From positions 1,725,001-1,789,000 of the forward strand of contig NGZR01000006.1 in the NCBI GenBank assembly GCA_002197995.1: 64,000 nt of DNA, given 5' to 3'. Source of the DNA: Gaeumannomyces sp. JS-464. Taxonomy: Eukaryota; Ascomycota; Sordariomycetes; Magnaporthales; Magnaporthaceae. The notes beneath the pieces were generated by a model, which did no database searches, was not told the origin of the DNA, and saw only the letters and a program-made list of their open reading frames with translations. Numbering within the stretch: the stretch's first letter is position 1; the number at the start of each line of letters is the position of its first letter. A program made the position numbers and the translations under genes. Positions 34,380-47,509 of this stretch are shown in pieces.

Positions 34380-35791
34380 TATATAAAAACGCTTAACTAA
34401 AAGCATTTTTAACAGTTAAAAAAAAGCGATTAAAAGTTAGCACTATTGCTTTATGCAAATGGCAAAAGTATTACATTAAAAACACTTTTTAAAAAAGTAA
34501 ACGCGACGGAAATTGATAATTTAATCGCACGAGGTATAGTTTACATTATCCAATATAACTTAACCTTATACTAATTTATTTAAATTTAAAATATAAAGCT
34601 TATACGGGAAATAAAAAGCAAAACGATAAACCACTCGTATAAAAGTTAAAAATGGTTGTAAAAAGTTATAGCGATTATAAAAAAAGAAATTGTTAATTTA
34701 AGTTTTAATAATTTAAAAATAAGCTAGCGTTTTATCCTCGCATTAAAACCAACTTTAATTTTGGTATAAAATATCGTGCGAAGTTAAAAACATTGCTTAA
34801 ACTTATATTTAGTTTAAAAACAAACTAGCCCGGATAATTATCGCACGATTATTTAAAAAAATCCGCGAAAAGTATCCCGAAAATTCTTTTTATAAATTCG
34901 AAAACCATTGTACGGAATGGCAAAATCCGGAATTTATTAATGGAAAACATATTATACGCACTACCGCGAAGCTTTAAAAATAACGGTATTATTATATAAC
35001 TTTTACCTATTATTTACGATAATAAAGCTAAATAAATTCGGGATAATAAGCATATAAACCGACGATACGCTTAATTTTGCAATACTAGCTTTTTCTTAAC
35101 TCGAGGAAAAAAAATTGCATAAAGCTAAACTAAAAGCTAAACCGAAATCCTTTTTTACGTACGATAACCATTTGGAATTTAATAAATGTAAAGTTTAATT
35201 TTAAAAAAAAATTACTATCGTGCAAAAAGGAAATTAGCATAACTTTAATTAGTCGACTTAAAAGTTAAAAATGCAGTTTAGTAATATATTACTTAACGCG
35301 CATAAAGCGTATATATAACAACCATTTGTTAACAAAAAGTAACGTACGACTTGTTAATTACCGCTTAAATAAACTCGCTAAACGAAAACGATATTACTAA
35401 TTTAAATAAACGGTTATAATAGCAAATAAATAACGCATAACGAGGATTTATTTACTTACTTTTAAATTTAAACCGTATAAAGCTGTTTATTTTTACGGAC
35501 GGATTATTCGCTAATAATAAAGATTTAATATCGCAATTTAAGTATTTAATCGTTTTAACGGAAAAAACAAATCGTACGAAAACCACTTTTTTTATATAAA
35601 AAAACATTTTGCATTAATTTTCGACCAAATATAAACAAGTTATACGTAGCGTTTTAACTAACGAGTTATACGAAATAATAACCGGTTTTAATAATGGATT
35701 TGCATTTAGCACGATATTAAAATAAATTACGTTTGTTTTAAACACTGTACAAATCCCAATTATCGTTTGTACGGATTTAAAATCGTTATAC

Positions 35792-36194
35792 TATTACAAT
35801 TAAAGGTTTGCTTTTAAAGTAAAGCACTTCGGGGGTGGAAAGGATAGTATCGCTAATGCTGGTAAACAAAGGATTACGTAACTTAAAAGGACGATCTAAT
35901 TGCTTGCCCTAAAAAATGCCTAAAGCTAACTTAGGTTAACTAATGCCGAAGCCTTAATTAAAGCTACCTAAAAAGGAAAAAAATCCATTTTTTATATACA
36001 CATTGCTTAATAAACAATTACTTAAATATGTTAGCTATATTTATAGCTAACATATTTTTGCTAAATATATTAGCTATGTTTATAGCTAACATATCTTGCG
36101 ATTATTACGTAACCTGGGTTTTTAAATGGGCCGTTTTAGCCTTTTGCTTATCCTAACCGCCCCACGCCCTTTTCCCCGAGGCGCGGTCGTAATA
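35792..36194 (-). repeat. 3' LTR of the outer Gypsy element
   Basis: It runs from TATTACAATTAAAGG to GGTCGTAATA on the plus strand. It keeps the blocks GGGGGTGGAAAGGATAGTATCGCT and ATGCCGAAGCC seen in the unmutated LTR at 6355-6804. A perfect inverted repeat with 13-bp arms lies at 36027-36054 (TATGTTAGCTATA / TATAGCTAACATA), and a near copy follows at 36065-36094. Confidence 0.85.
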
Positions 36195-36307
36195 CTAGGT
36201 CCCTTTTTTTAAGCCAAATCCCTTTAACCATTACTTGTCGCCCCGCTTTTTGTTAGTGGTAAATACTTTCCTTTGTTACTATATTACCGTCCTTTTTTTT
36301 TAACAAA

Positions 36308-36850
36308 ATGTTTGGCCGGGTGCAAAAACGAAAGCTTACGCGTTCGACCGTTAAGCGCGATAACCTTTTTTCTTTTATTTTAAACTTTCCTGTTATTATA
36401 CCTTTTTATTCCAATTGTAAAGCCGACGAACTTAACCGTTATTCGGCATTTTTTAACAACTCCTCCCGCTGTAAAAGGTGTGTTCGTTAAGGCCGCTCGC
36501 GATGCGACATCCTGGGCCCTGCTTTTAAGCACTTCCGTTATTATAGTTTTTAGCATCTTCGTACGAAGAAAAAGCTAAAAGCTGCAAAAGCTAAGCTGCG
36601 GGCATCCTTTGCTAAAATTAACCGCTTGCGGAAATAGAAAAAACAGTGGCGTGAAAAGCTTACGCGGGCAATCCGTTGTGGCATTAATTCCGTGGAAAAG
36701 CTAAAGCGTGTTAAGCGGGAGGAAGCTAACCGGGAAGCTCGTTGGATTGCTTTGCAAACCGAGCCATTCGTGGCTTTTGCCGTTTCCCCCGATTGGCAAG
36801 CGTTTAAAGTTAATCCTAACTTGAACCTGCTTTTCCTTTTTTAGCCTGGT
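36308..36850 (+). pseudogene. Antisense accessory ORF of Gypsy element (Cys-cluster and coiled coil), copy 1
   Basis: The plus-strand frame starts MFGRVQKRK and reads a short cysteine cluster (NSSRCKRCVR, then GRSRCDI). After a few stops follows a charged helical stretch (KAAKAKLRASFAKINRLRK, REKLTRAIRCGINSVEKLK, VKREEANREARWIA), then PDWQAFKVNPNLNLLFLF and a stop near 36840. Two further copies with the same order occur at 43150-43685 and 59720-60240, each on the plus strand and between the 3' LTR and the minus-strand pol. Small proteins with a Cys cluster followed by a coiled coil are common as hypothetical proteins around fungal retroelements; their function is unknown to me. Stops (TAG/TAA at former Gln/Trp codons) show RIP. 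Confidence 0.6.
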
Positions 36851-36881
36851 AAGTTATAGCTTCCTTTAACGATTTTTATAA

Positions 36882-36952
36882 GTCGTGTGGCGCAATGGTA
36901 ACGCACTTTACCTAACTGGCCGGGGGTCCTGGGTTCGACTTCCAATACGACC
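36882..36952 (+). other. tRNA-like sequence, copy 1
   Basis: The 71-nt stretch has a box A match (TGGCGCAATGG), a box B match (GGTTCGACTTC) and pairing ends (GTCGTGT with ATACGAC). The anticodon arm does not pair well, so I assign no amino acid. Related sequences at 43708-43775 and 60262-60331 occupy the same place in the other Gypsy copies, so it belongs to the element and is not an ordinary tRNA gene. Confidence 0.4.
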
Positions 36953-37039
36953 ATTGCTAAAAACCCGATTGTTAACGCGTTAGCGATCGGGTTTTTAACT
37001 ACTTTTGCTTTTTGCTAACTTTCTTATAGGCGCTTTTAC

Positions 37040-39757
37040 CGGTACGCCGCTAGGAATTCCTAACAGTTCCTAAGGTTAGTTGCTTTTTCCCACGTGTTTT
37101 CTTTATAGCCGTACTTTTTCCATTTAATTAAGTACTTTTTAGGCTTATTTTTTAGCTTATAGTTTAAAATTTTTTCGATTTCGTATTTTTGTTTTACGTT
37201 AATTTCTATTAACTTATTGCTTTTAAAGCCTGGTAGCACTAATTTAAATAGGGAAATATAAAAAACCGGGTGGGATTTTATAATCGATAGTAGTTAAAGT
37301 TTGTAATTTACGTTTAAACCTTTTTTTAGCATTTTAAAAGGTCCCAGTTTTTTATAGTTTAATTTATCGCTCGGCCGTTTCGTTTTAACATTTCGTCGAA
37401 AAAGATAAACGCTATTCCCCTTTTGAAAAGTTGGTTTTTTAACCCTTTTTTATTTGCTTAAATAGCTATGCGGTATTATAACCTTTTTAGTTTTATATAA
37501 AAGTGTTTATATAGTTTAATAAATTTCGTTATTTATATTTCCGCTATTAAAGCATACTTTCCTACTTTAGGTTTTTTATACGCCGTAAGCGTAAACCCGT
37601 AGTTCGTATAAAACGGTATAATTACTATACTTTTATAAATTAAGCTGTTATAAGCGAACTAAGCTATAAAAAATAATTGTATTTAATCGTTTTGTTTATA
37701 ATTAACGTAATAACGTAAATACTATTTTATAGTTTAGTTCGTTCGTTTCGTTTATCCGTTTATTTAAAAGTGGTAAGTTATAAATAAAAAGTGCTTCGCT
37801 TTTAACCTATTCGTAAACCTTTTTTAAAACTTGCTTATAAATAGCTTATTTTTATCCGTAATTAAGCGGTTTAACGTGCCGTATTCCACTATTACGTGTT
37901 TAATAAAAACGTACGCTAGCTTTATAACGTTACTACTTTTTTTAAATAGTAAAAATAAAGCGTATTTAGTAAGCTTATTTACTATTACTAATATATTATC
38001 GTATTTTATTCTAGTTATCGGTTTTTTAAATTGGGGAAATTTAATAACGAAATTTATAATAACTTTTTACCATATTTCGCTCGGCGTTAACAGCGGTTGT
38101 AAAAGCCCATAAGGTTTATACTTGCTGGCTTTATTTTTAACGCAGCTTTTGCAATCTTTTATTACGTTTTATATTTCGGCTTAAGTTTTTACGAACCTGT
38201 AATATTATTATAACCATTTCCACGTTTTAATTACGCTTTAATAGCTATATGCTAATTGGTTATAAATTTGTTAAATTTTTTCCGGGGTTTAAACTTTCCC
38301 TTATCGAACCGTTTTAACGAATATCGTTTATGCCGGAATTAAAAACCCGTTTGGTTTTTCCGTTAAAATTACTTGTATTTTTTTAAGTATTGCGATTTAA
38401 TAGTTCGGTTGTTAGTTTAAAATGTTCGCCCGGCCGTTTTCCGACCTTTTTTTAATATTTAATCAAAATATCGTAATTTTGCAAAAATTCATTTTAACGG
38501 ATTTATCGCTTATTTAAATTTTTACTAGTAATAAAATATGTTAGGTTTTTATAGTTTATATATATTATAACTTAGTATTTCGTTTTATTAACATATAATC
38601 GCTATTTTTTAAATGCTTAAATAATTATTAAAAGTTTTTTATAATGGATTTAGTAGTTTAATTTAAATCCATTTAACTTGGCGAAAAAAAACGCGTAAAA
38701 GTGCAACCGTTTTTAGTCGTTTCGCTGTTTTAATTAGCCGTTAATCGCGTAATTCGAGCGTTAATTTCGATTTCGAAAGGTTTTTTTAAATTTGGAAATT
38801 TTAATATTAGTTTTATTAATACGTCGTTTTATATTTATTTAAAAGCTTTTTATTTTTGCTTTTTTTTAATAAAATTGGTAGTTATTTTTAATAAAGTTCG
38901 TAAATAATATAGCGATTTTGTTATAATTACGGATAAACCGTTTATAAAAGTTTAAAAATCTTAAAAACCTTCGTATTTCCGTAACGTTTTTAATATAAGC
39001 TATTTTTTTACTTTTTCGACTTTTTTAAAATTTATGGAAATTTATCCAAATGTAATTACGAACTTTAAAAAAGCGATTTTTTGCGAATATTATTCGCACT
39101 TTTTTAGTTTAATAAAAAGCCTTGCACTTAGCAATTTTTAAAGCATTTTATATACGTATTAGCTATGCTTTTTTATCGTTTACGAAAAAATTAGGATATT
39201 ATCCAAATACGCGAGGATAAAAACGTTAAAATATTCGCGTAATACATGGTTAATTATTTTTTAAAACGTAGTTAATACGTTAGTAAACCCGAAGGTTATT
39301 ATTAAAATTTATAGCATTTAAGCTTTATTTTAAAAGCCGTAAACCATTTTTAGCCTTTTTAATTCGTATTAAAATGTAAGCTTTTTGTAAATCCAAAACC
39401 GTAAAATATTGGGTTTTACCGAGCTTATTTCGTAACTCGTTAATAAAAGGTAAAAAATACCGATTTTTAATAGTAGCTTTATTTAACGGTTAGTAATCGA
39501 TATATATTCGCTTCGTCCCGTTTTTCTTTTATAAAATCCCGTATCCTATTAAAAAATCGGAAAGTTTAATATATTTTTTCTATAAGTTTTCCTTTAATTG
39601 TTTTTTTAGCACTTTTTATTACCGAGGGTTAAACTAGTATAACTTTTAATATTTAAATTGTATTTTTAATTTAAGTTTAATTTCCAAATCGAATGGTTTA
39701 TATTCGAAAAGCACCGTTTTTAAGTTTTTCCCAAATAATTTCTCGTATTTGTAATAT
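37040..39757 (-). pseudogene. Gypsy pol relic (RT to chromodomain), outer element
   Basis: Minus-strand translation with many stops gives, in order: YIDY.PLNKATIKNRYFLPF and YFTVLDLQKAYILIRIK (RT, 39500-39330), VFILAYLDNILIFS (RT YxDD-type block, about 39225-39180), integrase region, HPVFYISLFKLVLPG and a chromodomain. The chromodomain reads KYEIEKILNYKLKNKPKKYL then IKWKKYGYKENTWE (37230-37080). The order RT, integrase, chromodomain identifies a Ty3/Gypsy chromovirus. The frame stops aligning with the inner copy at 39757, so the N-terminal part is missing here. Confidence 0.8.
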
Positions 39758-42700
39758 TAAAATAGCCTTAGTATCCGCGCGGAGTAAAAAAGCATAAAAA
39801 GGATAAAACACCGCGTTCCGATTTTTTACTAGTGTTTTAAGCAGCAAGCAATAAGCAGCAATATGTTTTCCCCTTTTTAACTTTTCCGGGCGTCGTTTTT
39901 TTTTTTTTTTCTCTTTTGCAATTATTACCGCTATTCGTACTATAAATAGTATTCGATAATTAATAACATAACGCACAAATAAACACTTTATTAATCGGTT
40001 TACTTTTTCCACTTTTAATAAACCACTTAATTAACTCGCTTATGCAAAACGAAACACTAACACTATTAATAAACTAATAGTTAAACGATTTGCAAATTGT
40101 CGATCTTTGCGTCGGTAATATACCATTTCGATTTGCATTAAAATCCGTCTTTTTAACGTACCTAAAATGTACGCTTTCGCTAAAGGAATTTAACCAAAGC
40201 ATTAAAAAGTTCGGCTTTTCGATTACTACGCCGTCCGAAAGCATTACAAAAACGGCACCCCACATTACCACGTTATTAGTAACTGGGATAAAAAAAAACA
40301 TTAAAAACCTTAAACATTTCGATATCGAAAGGTTCCCCCCGAACATCGGGCGGATTAAACAACCGTTAGCTATTTAAAAATACTTTTACAAGCGAAAAGG
40401 CCAGTTAAAGTACGTTAATAGCGCAATAACTAAGCTAAAAAGGTTAAGCAAAAACCTTAAAGCAAACTTTTAGTTTGTAGCTGTGAAAACATTTAACCGC
40501 ACGGATTTTTTTTCCCGATTTCGCGAAAAAGCCCCCCCCGAACTAATTTTGCACTATTTAAATGTAAAAGCTTACGCCGATAATACGTTCCGTATGCTAA
40601 TCCTAAAATATGTTAATCCAGTGTTAAACGGTATATAAAACCTCCTAATGGAAATTACCAAATAAATGTAAAAAAAACTTGCGAAAAAAATAAAGTACGT
40701 TATAACCCCTTTTTTTCGCTCGTTTTTCGCTACGGGACCCTTTAAAAGGTAAGGATTTAATTTTAGCTAGTTAGTAATGTTTTGCTAAGTTCGGTTTACA
40801 ATTTAAACCCCCCATTTTAAAAAGGCCTTTAAAAGGCCTTTTGCCGAACCTTTTATACATATAGCTAATTTTATCGATAGGATAACTTAAATTATTATGT
40901 TTATACGGTGTAATAAAATTATTTAAAATAATATAAGTTAAAAGTTTAAGCTTATATAACTATATAAGTAGCTATTAAAATGCTTCGCTATTTAATAGCA
41001 TTAAAAAATGTTTAATAATTAATAACGTGCTATTAAGCGATAAAAATATACTTAAGCATTATAAGCAAATGTTAAAATGCTAAAATAATTTTTCGGTAAC
41101 TAACAAATACTTTAAAAAGGTATATTTTAAAAGCTAAAAATTATTTTGCATTTATTTGGCAAACGAGGACCCACGTGGGTATAATAAGGTAAATACCACA
41201 TAATTAAATGGAAATTGCGTATTTTAACAAATGTATAAACCACTGTTTGTAAAAGCGAAACCATATAGCACGCCGAACTTTAAAATGGAAGCGTTAAAAG
41301 CGTTTATAAAACAATTAAACGAGGAAAACGATAATTTCCTTTAATTAATTAATTTGCTTTAGCTATTACTAATATAAAGTAAAATTAATGCCCCGCATTT
41401 CTAATACCGGCAACCGTAAAAAATAAAATACCGATTTGCGCCGGGCAAATTGCGACGACGGTTCGGGCAAATTCATAGCTTTTTTCGGATAAAAAACCAT
41501 AGTAAAATCCAAATCCATTACCATAAAATTAAGCTTATACTAACTTTTCGTAATAAAAAACGAAATATAAAATAAAATAAGGAAATAAATGTTTAACCGA
41601 AACTTCGATAATATACGCTAATAAAAACTATTCGATCCCATCCTATAATATTTAACCTTTTAAATTAAAAAAACCCAAATAAAATAAGCCGAAATTAAAA
41701 CGCACCGCGTATATAAAATGCTAAACTTGGTTTAATATAATACGTAACCGGCGTTACGAATTAATGGACCGAAAAAAAATCGAACGTATATCGGAAAAAG
41801 AAAAAATGTTTTTATAATTAAAAAAAGTTTAACGAGCGCTATAAGGGTTAATAATTTTAAAACGGTTTAACTTTTTAAATTTACCACCCTTTTTACCACC
41901 TATAATAAGTGCGACGTTCCGCATATCGTTAAAAGGATTTTTATAATGCCATATATTAGCGGAAATATTAGTAAAAAAGCGATAAATAATAATGCGTATA
42001 TTGCAAAACCGCGAAACACAAATGGATATATTAAGCTTAATGCCTTTATATACCACCGTATCCACGTTGGGGTTACGATCGATACCACGATAAAACTTAA
42101 TGCCGGGTAAAAAAAACCAGAATTAAGCGTGCTAATACGCATTTTACACCAGATAAGTTGTAAATCCCCATTAACTAAATTGCTAGTAATATGGCGCTTA
42201 ATATCGGAAACTTGTTTTATTGCCGACGTAAAGCGGTTAAAGCTTTAACCGCTGCGAAAGTGGCGCCGGTAGCCTCCTCGGGAGCCGAAAACCATAATGG
42301 CGGTGGTAAGGACGGAAAATGGGAATAGTGCACCGAATGTCGAAAAAAGTGGAAATAGTACCAGGATAAAAATGCGGCTAATCGAAAAAGTGCCGAAATA
42401 ACGAAAAAGGATATATAAAACGACGATTATACTTAATAACGCCAGCGACGCCGGCGAGAAAATCGAGCTAAAAAACAAACGGTGCTGTATAAAAAGCGAT
42501 TAAGGTAAAAGCGACGATACCGAATTGGTCGCTTATAACGAAATCGTAAATACATTGAAAAAAAAGGTAGTTTTGCAACTTATAACAAGTAAAGCACCCC
42601 TTTTTATAGCTAATGAAAAAAACAATCGATATAATAAAAACGCGATAATAACGGGAAAAACCACGTTTAACTATATGCGCGTATCGCGATTAAATAAATA

Positions 42701-43030
42701 AACAAATATTTCGCGTAAAACATTATTGCAATAATAAAAAATAATATTTAAACGACCGATTTTAAAAAGCAATACGAGGGTTATGTAAAGTTGCAATATG
42801 CTAATTATACCCAATTATATCGCAACTTATATAAGGATATATTAATCGCGAAAATGCGATTAAATGCGGTTTTATTTAGCCATTGCGAAAATTAAACTAT
42901 TACATAATAATGTTTTGCAAATTATATAATAATAAAACTAACCTTTGCAAAACACTAATTAACCCGGACAAACCTCGTACGAAAACCCACACTACCATAA
43001 AAAGGATACCAAAATACCGCGTATTAGGGC
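39758..43030. other. Unassigned insertion or rearranged segment between the two Gypsy copies
   Basis: This segment does not align with the Gypsy, Copia or pogo elements in the window. It holds a 95-codon plus-strand frame at 40090-40377 (VFLTYLKCTLSLKEF, PSESITKTAPHITT) with an overlapping minus-strand frame. It also holds a minus-strand hydrophobic relic at 42478-41830 that continues through stops: IKQVSDIKRHITSNLVNGDL, WCKMRISTLNSGFFYPAL, SFIVVSIVTPTWIRW. The latter looks like a multi-pass membrane protein. I recognise neither. Its right end abuts ten or so bases of an LTR start. Confidence 0.4.
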
Positions 43031-43149
43031 TGTAACATTAGGTTTTTCTTTTTAAGCTAAGTTTTTTTAACTTATTCCTTATCGCTTCGCCTTTCGTTAA
43101 TTGGTAAGTACTTTTTTTTTTACCATTTCCTTTTCCCTTTTTATTTAAT

Positions 43150-43685
43150 AAAATGTTTAGCCGGGTACGAAAACGTCTTTTCGCGAAAAAAAACGTTAAT
43201 CGTAAAAACCTTTTAGCGATTATTTTCTTTAACTATTACGAAATGCCTTTTTATTCGTACTATTACGAGGTTTTAAAGCGTAAAAAGTGTAACGCTTTTT
43301 TTTAAAACTCGTTTTAGTACGTAAAGTGCTTTCGAATAAATCGCTCGGGGTGCGACATTTTAGGGCTTTTTTTTCGAGCTTCGGAATATCGTTATTTAGC
43401 ATTTTAAATTTAAAGCTAAGCTAGGAAAGGCGGAGGAAAAAGTTTTCCGCTTTCGAAAGCAAAAACGAATATGGCTGGAAAAAATAATGCGCGCGGTACG
43501 TCGCGGTATTAATTCGGTGGAAAAGTTGGAACGTATCGAGCGGGAAAAGGCCGACCAAGCGGTTCGTTAGGCTGCTTCGCAACCCGAGCCTTTTGTAGCT
43601 CCTTTCGTTTTTTTCAATTGGCAAATGCCCGAGGTTAATCCTAATTTAAACCTGTTTGCCCTTTTTAACCAAGGTAAGTTGTAAC
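43150..43685 (+). pseudogene. Antisense accessory ORF of Gypsy element, copy 2
   Basis: Collinear with the plus-strand ORF at 36308-36850: it starts MFSRVRKRL and has a degraded Cys region. Then come KLGKAEEKVFRFRKQKRIWL, KIMRAVRRGINSVEKLERI, EREKADQAVR and a C-terminus with WQMPEVNPNLNLFALF. Because it is less stop-ridden in the coiled-coil part, it shows the charged helix best. It ends just before a tRNA-like sequence at 43708-43775. Confidence 0.6.
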
Positions 43686-43707
43686 TTTTTTTAATAATTT
43701 TTTTAAA

Positions 43708-43775
43708 TCTTATAGCGCATTAAACGTGGTTTTAGTTTTCCTGCCGAAGTTTTAAGTTCGAATCCCGGCACGACC
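43708..43775 (+). other. tRNA-like sequence, copy 2
   Basis: Contains a near-perfect box B (AGTTCGAATCCCGG) and ends GCACGACC. Box A is degraded (TAGCGCATTAAACG). It occupies the same position as 36882-36952. Confidence 0.4.
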
Positions 43776-44129
43776 GTGTTAAAAAGGCTTTAATAAAATG
43801 TTTTATTCGAGCTTTGCTTGGTTTTTTTTTTTTTTTCCTTTTGCTAACCGTTTAGCGCAAATTTTTTTGCCTTATTTAGTTTCGGTAAATCCTGCTTTTT
43901 TTTAACCTAATAGTAAAACGGTATTATTTATAACATTTATTTTGTAAATCCCGGGTTCGACTTTTAGCTAAGCTAAAATTAATCCTTTTTACGGTCGCTT
44001 TTCGTATGCTCGTTCGGGTATACGAATAAACGGTTATAATAAATAACCCGCCTTTTTTTCCTTTTTTTAACTTTTTTATAAGTGTTTTTATCGGTACTTT
44101 TTTAAAAGTTCCTAATAATGCTCGAAGTT

Positions 44130-46860
44130 CGTTTTTTTTTACGTGTTTTCTTCGTAATCGTACGTTTTCCATTTAATTAGGTACTTTTTAAGCTTGTTTT
44201 TTAGCTTATAGTTTAAAATTTTTTCGATTTTATACTTTTATTTTACGTTAACTTTTATTAATTTGTTATTTTTAAAGCCCGGTAACGCTAATTTAAATAA
44301 GGAAATATAAAAAACTAAACGGGATTTTACAGTTAATAATAATCGGGGTTTATAATTTACGTTTAAAACCTTTTTTAATATTTTAAATAGTTCCAGTTTT
44401 TTATAGTTTAACTTATTGCTTAGTCGTTTTATTTTAATATTTCGTCGAAAAAAATAAACGTTATCCCTTTTTTTAAAAATTGGTTTTTTAATTTTTTTTT
44501 AATTTATTTAAGTAATTATGTAGTACTATAACTTTTTTAATTTTGCTTAAAAGTGTTTATGCAGTTTAATAAGTTTTATTATTTGTATTTCCGCTATTAA
44601 AGCATGTTTTCCTGCTTTGGGTTTTTTATACGCCGTGGGCGTAAACCTGTAATTCGCATAAAACGGTGTAATTTTTATGCTTTTATAAATTAAGCTGTTA
44701 TAAGCGAATTAAATTATAAAAAGAAATTATACCTAATCGTTTTATTTGTAATTAACGTAATAACGTAAATATTGCTTTATAATTTGGTTAGTTTATTTCG
44801 TTTGTTTATTTATTTAAAAGTAATAAGCTATAAATAAAAAGTGCTTCGCTTTTAATTTATTCGTAAGCCTTTTTTAAAACTTACTTGTAAATAGCTAGTT
44901 TTTATTTGTAATTAAACGGTTCGGCGTATTATATTCCGCTATTACGTGCTTAATAAAAACGTACGTTAATTTTATATCGTTGCTATTTTTTTTATATGGT
45001 GAAAATAAAGCGTATTTGGTAAGTTTATTTATTATTACTAATATATTGTCGTATTTTATTTTAGTTATCGGTTTTTTAAATTAAAACAGTTTAATAACGA
45101 AATTTATAGTAATTTTTTGCTATGCTTCGTTTAACGCTAATAGCGATTGTAAAAGCTTATAAGGCTTATATTTACTAGCTTTATTTTTAACGCAACTTTC
45201 GTAATTTTTTCTTACGTTTTATATTTCGGCTTAAGTTTTTATAAACCCGTATTGTTATTATAACCGTTTTTACGTTTTAGTTACGCTTTAATAGCTATAT
45301 GCCAATTGGTTATAAATTTGTTAAATTTTTTTTAAAGTTTAAACTTTTTTTTACCCGAACCGTTTTAATAAATATCCTTTATGCCGGGATTAAAAGTCCG
45401 TTTGGTTTTTTCGTTAAAATTATTTATGTTTTTTTAAGTATTACAACTTAGTGGTTCGATTGTTAGCTTAAAACGTCCGTTTGGCCGTTTTTTAACCATT
45501 TTTGGTATTCGATCCGAATATCGTAATTTTGCAAAAATTTACTTTAACGAACTTATCGTTTATTTAAATTTTTGCTAATAGTAAAATGTGTTAGGTTTTT
45601 ATAATTTATATATATTATAACCTAGTATATCGTTTTATAAAAATATAATCGCCATTTTTCGAATACTTAAACGATTATTAAAAGTTTTTTATCGTAAATT
45701 TGGTAATTTAATTTAAATCCGTTTAACTTTTGCAAAAAGAACGTATAAAAGTGCAACCGTTTTTAATCGTTTCGCTGTTCGAGTTAACCGTTAATCGCGT
45801 AATTTAACGCGTCGGTTTCGATTTTAAAAGGTTTTTTTGGGGTTGGAAATGCTAATATTAGTTTTTTTATTACGGCGTTCCGTAATTGCTTAAAAGCTTT
45901 TTATTTTTACGTTTTTTAATAAAACCAATGGTTATTTTTAATAAAGTTCGTACATAGTATAGCGATTTTGTTATAACTACGGATAAACCGTTTATAAAAG
46001 TTTAAAAATCCTAAAAACCTTCGTATTTTTGTAACGTTTTTTAATATAAACCATTTTTTTATTTCTTTAACTTTTTTAAAATTTATATAAATTTATTTAA
46101 ATGTAATTACGAACTTTAAAAAAGCGATCTTTTGCGAATACTATTCGCACTTTTTTAATTTAATAAAAAGCTTTGCATTTAGCAGTTTTTAAAGCATTTT
46201 ATATACGTGTTAGCTATATTTTTTTATCGTTATCGAAAAAATTAAAATATCGTTTAAATACGCGAAAATAAAAACGTTAAAATATTTGCGTAATATATAG
46301 TTAATTATTTTTTAAAACGTAGCTAATACGTTAATAAACCCGAAAGTTATTACTAAAAATTCGTAGCATTTAAGCTTTATTTTAAAAGCCGTAAACCACT
46401 TTTAGTTTTTTTTAATCCGTATTAAGTTATAAGCTTTTCGTAAATCCAAAACCGTAAAATATTAAGCTTTACCAAGCTTATTTTATAATTCGTTAATAAA
46501 AAGCAAAAAATACTAATTTTTAATAGTAGCTTTATTTAATGGTTAGTAATCGATGCATATTTGTTTCGTCCCGTTTTTTTTTTTATAAAATTTTATATCT
46601 TATTAAAAAATCGAAAGGTTTAATATGTTTTTTTCGTAAGTTTTTTTCCAAATGTTTTTTTTAGCACTTTTTATTGCTAAAAGCTAAATTGGTATAACTT
46701 TTGGTATTTAAATTGCGTTTTTGGTTTAAATTTAATTTTTAAGTTTAACGGTTTATATTTAAAAAGCACCGTTTTTAGGTTTTTTTAAAACAATTTCTCG
46801 TATTTATAATACTTTTTCGAAATATTCGCGAGCCGTTTTTTAATATTAATTGGGTTATTT
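44130..46860 (-). pseudogene. Gypsy pol relic (RT to chromodomain), inner element
   Basis: Collinear with 37040-39757. Minus-strand translation gives ICIDY.PLNKATIKN, YFTVLDLRKAYNLIRIKK and FIFAYLNDILIFS (RT), then an integrase region and a chromodomain near 44290-44160. Frequent TAA/TAG at former Gln/Trp codons show RIP. The frame continues upstream without a gap toward the gag region at 47510. Confidence 0.8.
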
Positions 46861-47509
46861 TAATCGCTTTCCGCTTTGGATAATCGCGTATTTGTTAATG
46901 CTAAATGTAAAAGTGGATTGTTAAATTTATTACCGTTATAACTTTTTTCCGTTGCTTTTTATATTTACGGTTTAAAGTTCGTAATTAATAAACCGTTTTA
47001 ATTATTTATAGCTTTTTTATTAAATTTAACTAATAACTTAATTTATTTGTAAATTGTTTTTTTTAAATTAAAAGATTTCGAATATTACATTTCCTTTTTT
47101 TATATTTAGCTTATTTAATATAATAATAACGTTTTCCCCGTTTCGGGTGCGTAATGTTATTAGTTGCGTTTTTTAGTTAATCCATTTTTTATTATAAGCG
47201 ATAGGTATTTTTTTAACCGTTTTTAATTAATACGGTTAGCGTTTCCGTTTTATAAGGATTTTATACCGTTTAACCGCTTATAGCGATACGTAATCGCTTT
47301 ATACTTTGCAATCGATTATTACTTTAACCTTTTTTTTTAATATTTTATCCGAAATGTTAATAAGTTATACGGTTAATTTAATTTTATTATTGCGAGGGTT
47401 TTTATCGGTTTTTTTTCCATTTCGTATTTTCCGTTTAGGTGGTTTTTTTAATTTTTTAATAAAAAAAATAAATACCGCACGTTCGTTTTTTTATTTAGGT
47501 TAAACGGTA

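Noticed and set aside
36882..36952. Functional nuclear tRNA gene
   Set aside because: Acceptor and anticodon stems do not pair fully, and degraded copies recur at the same position in two other Gypsy copies.
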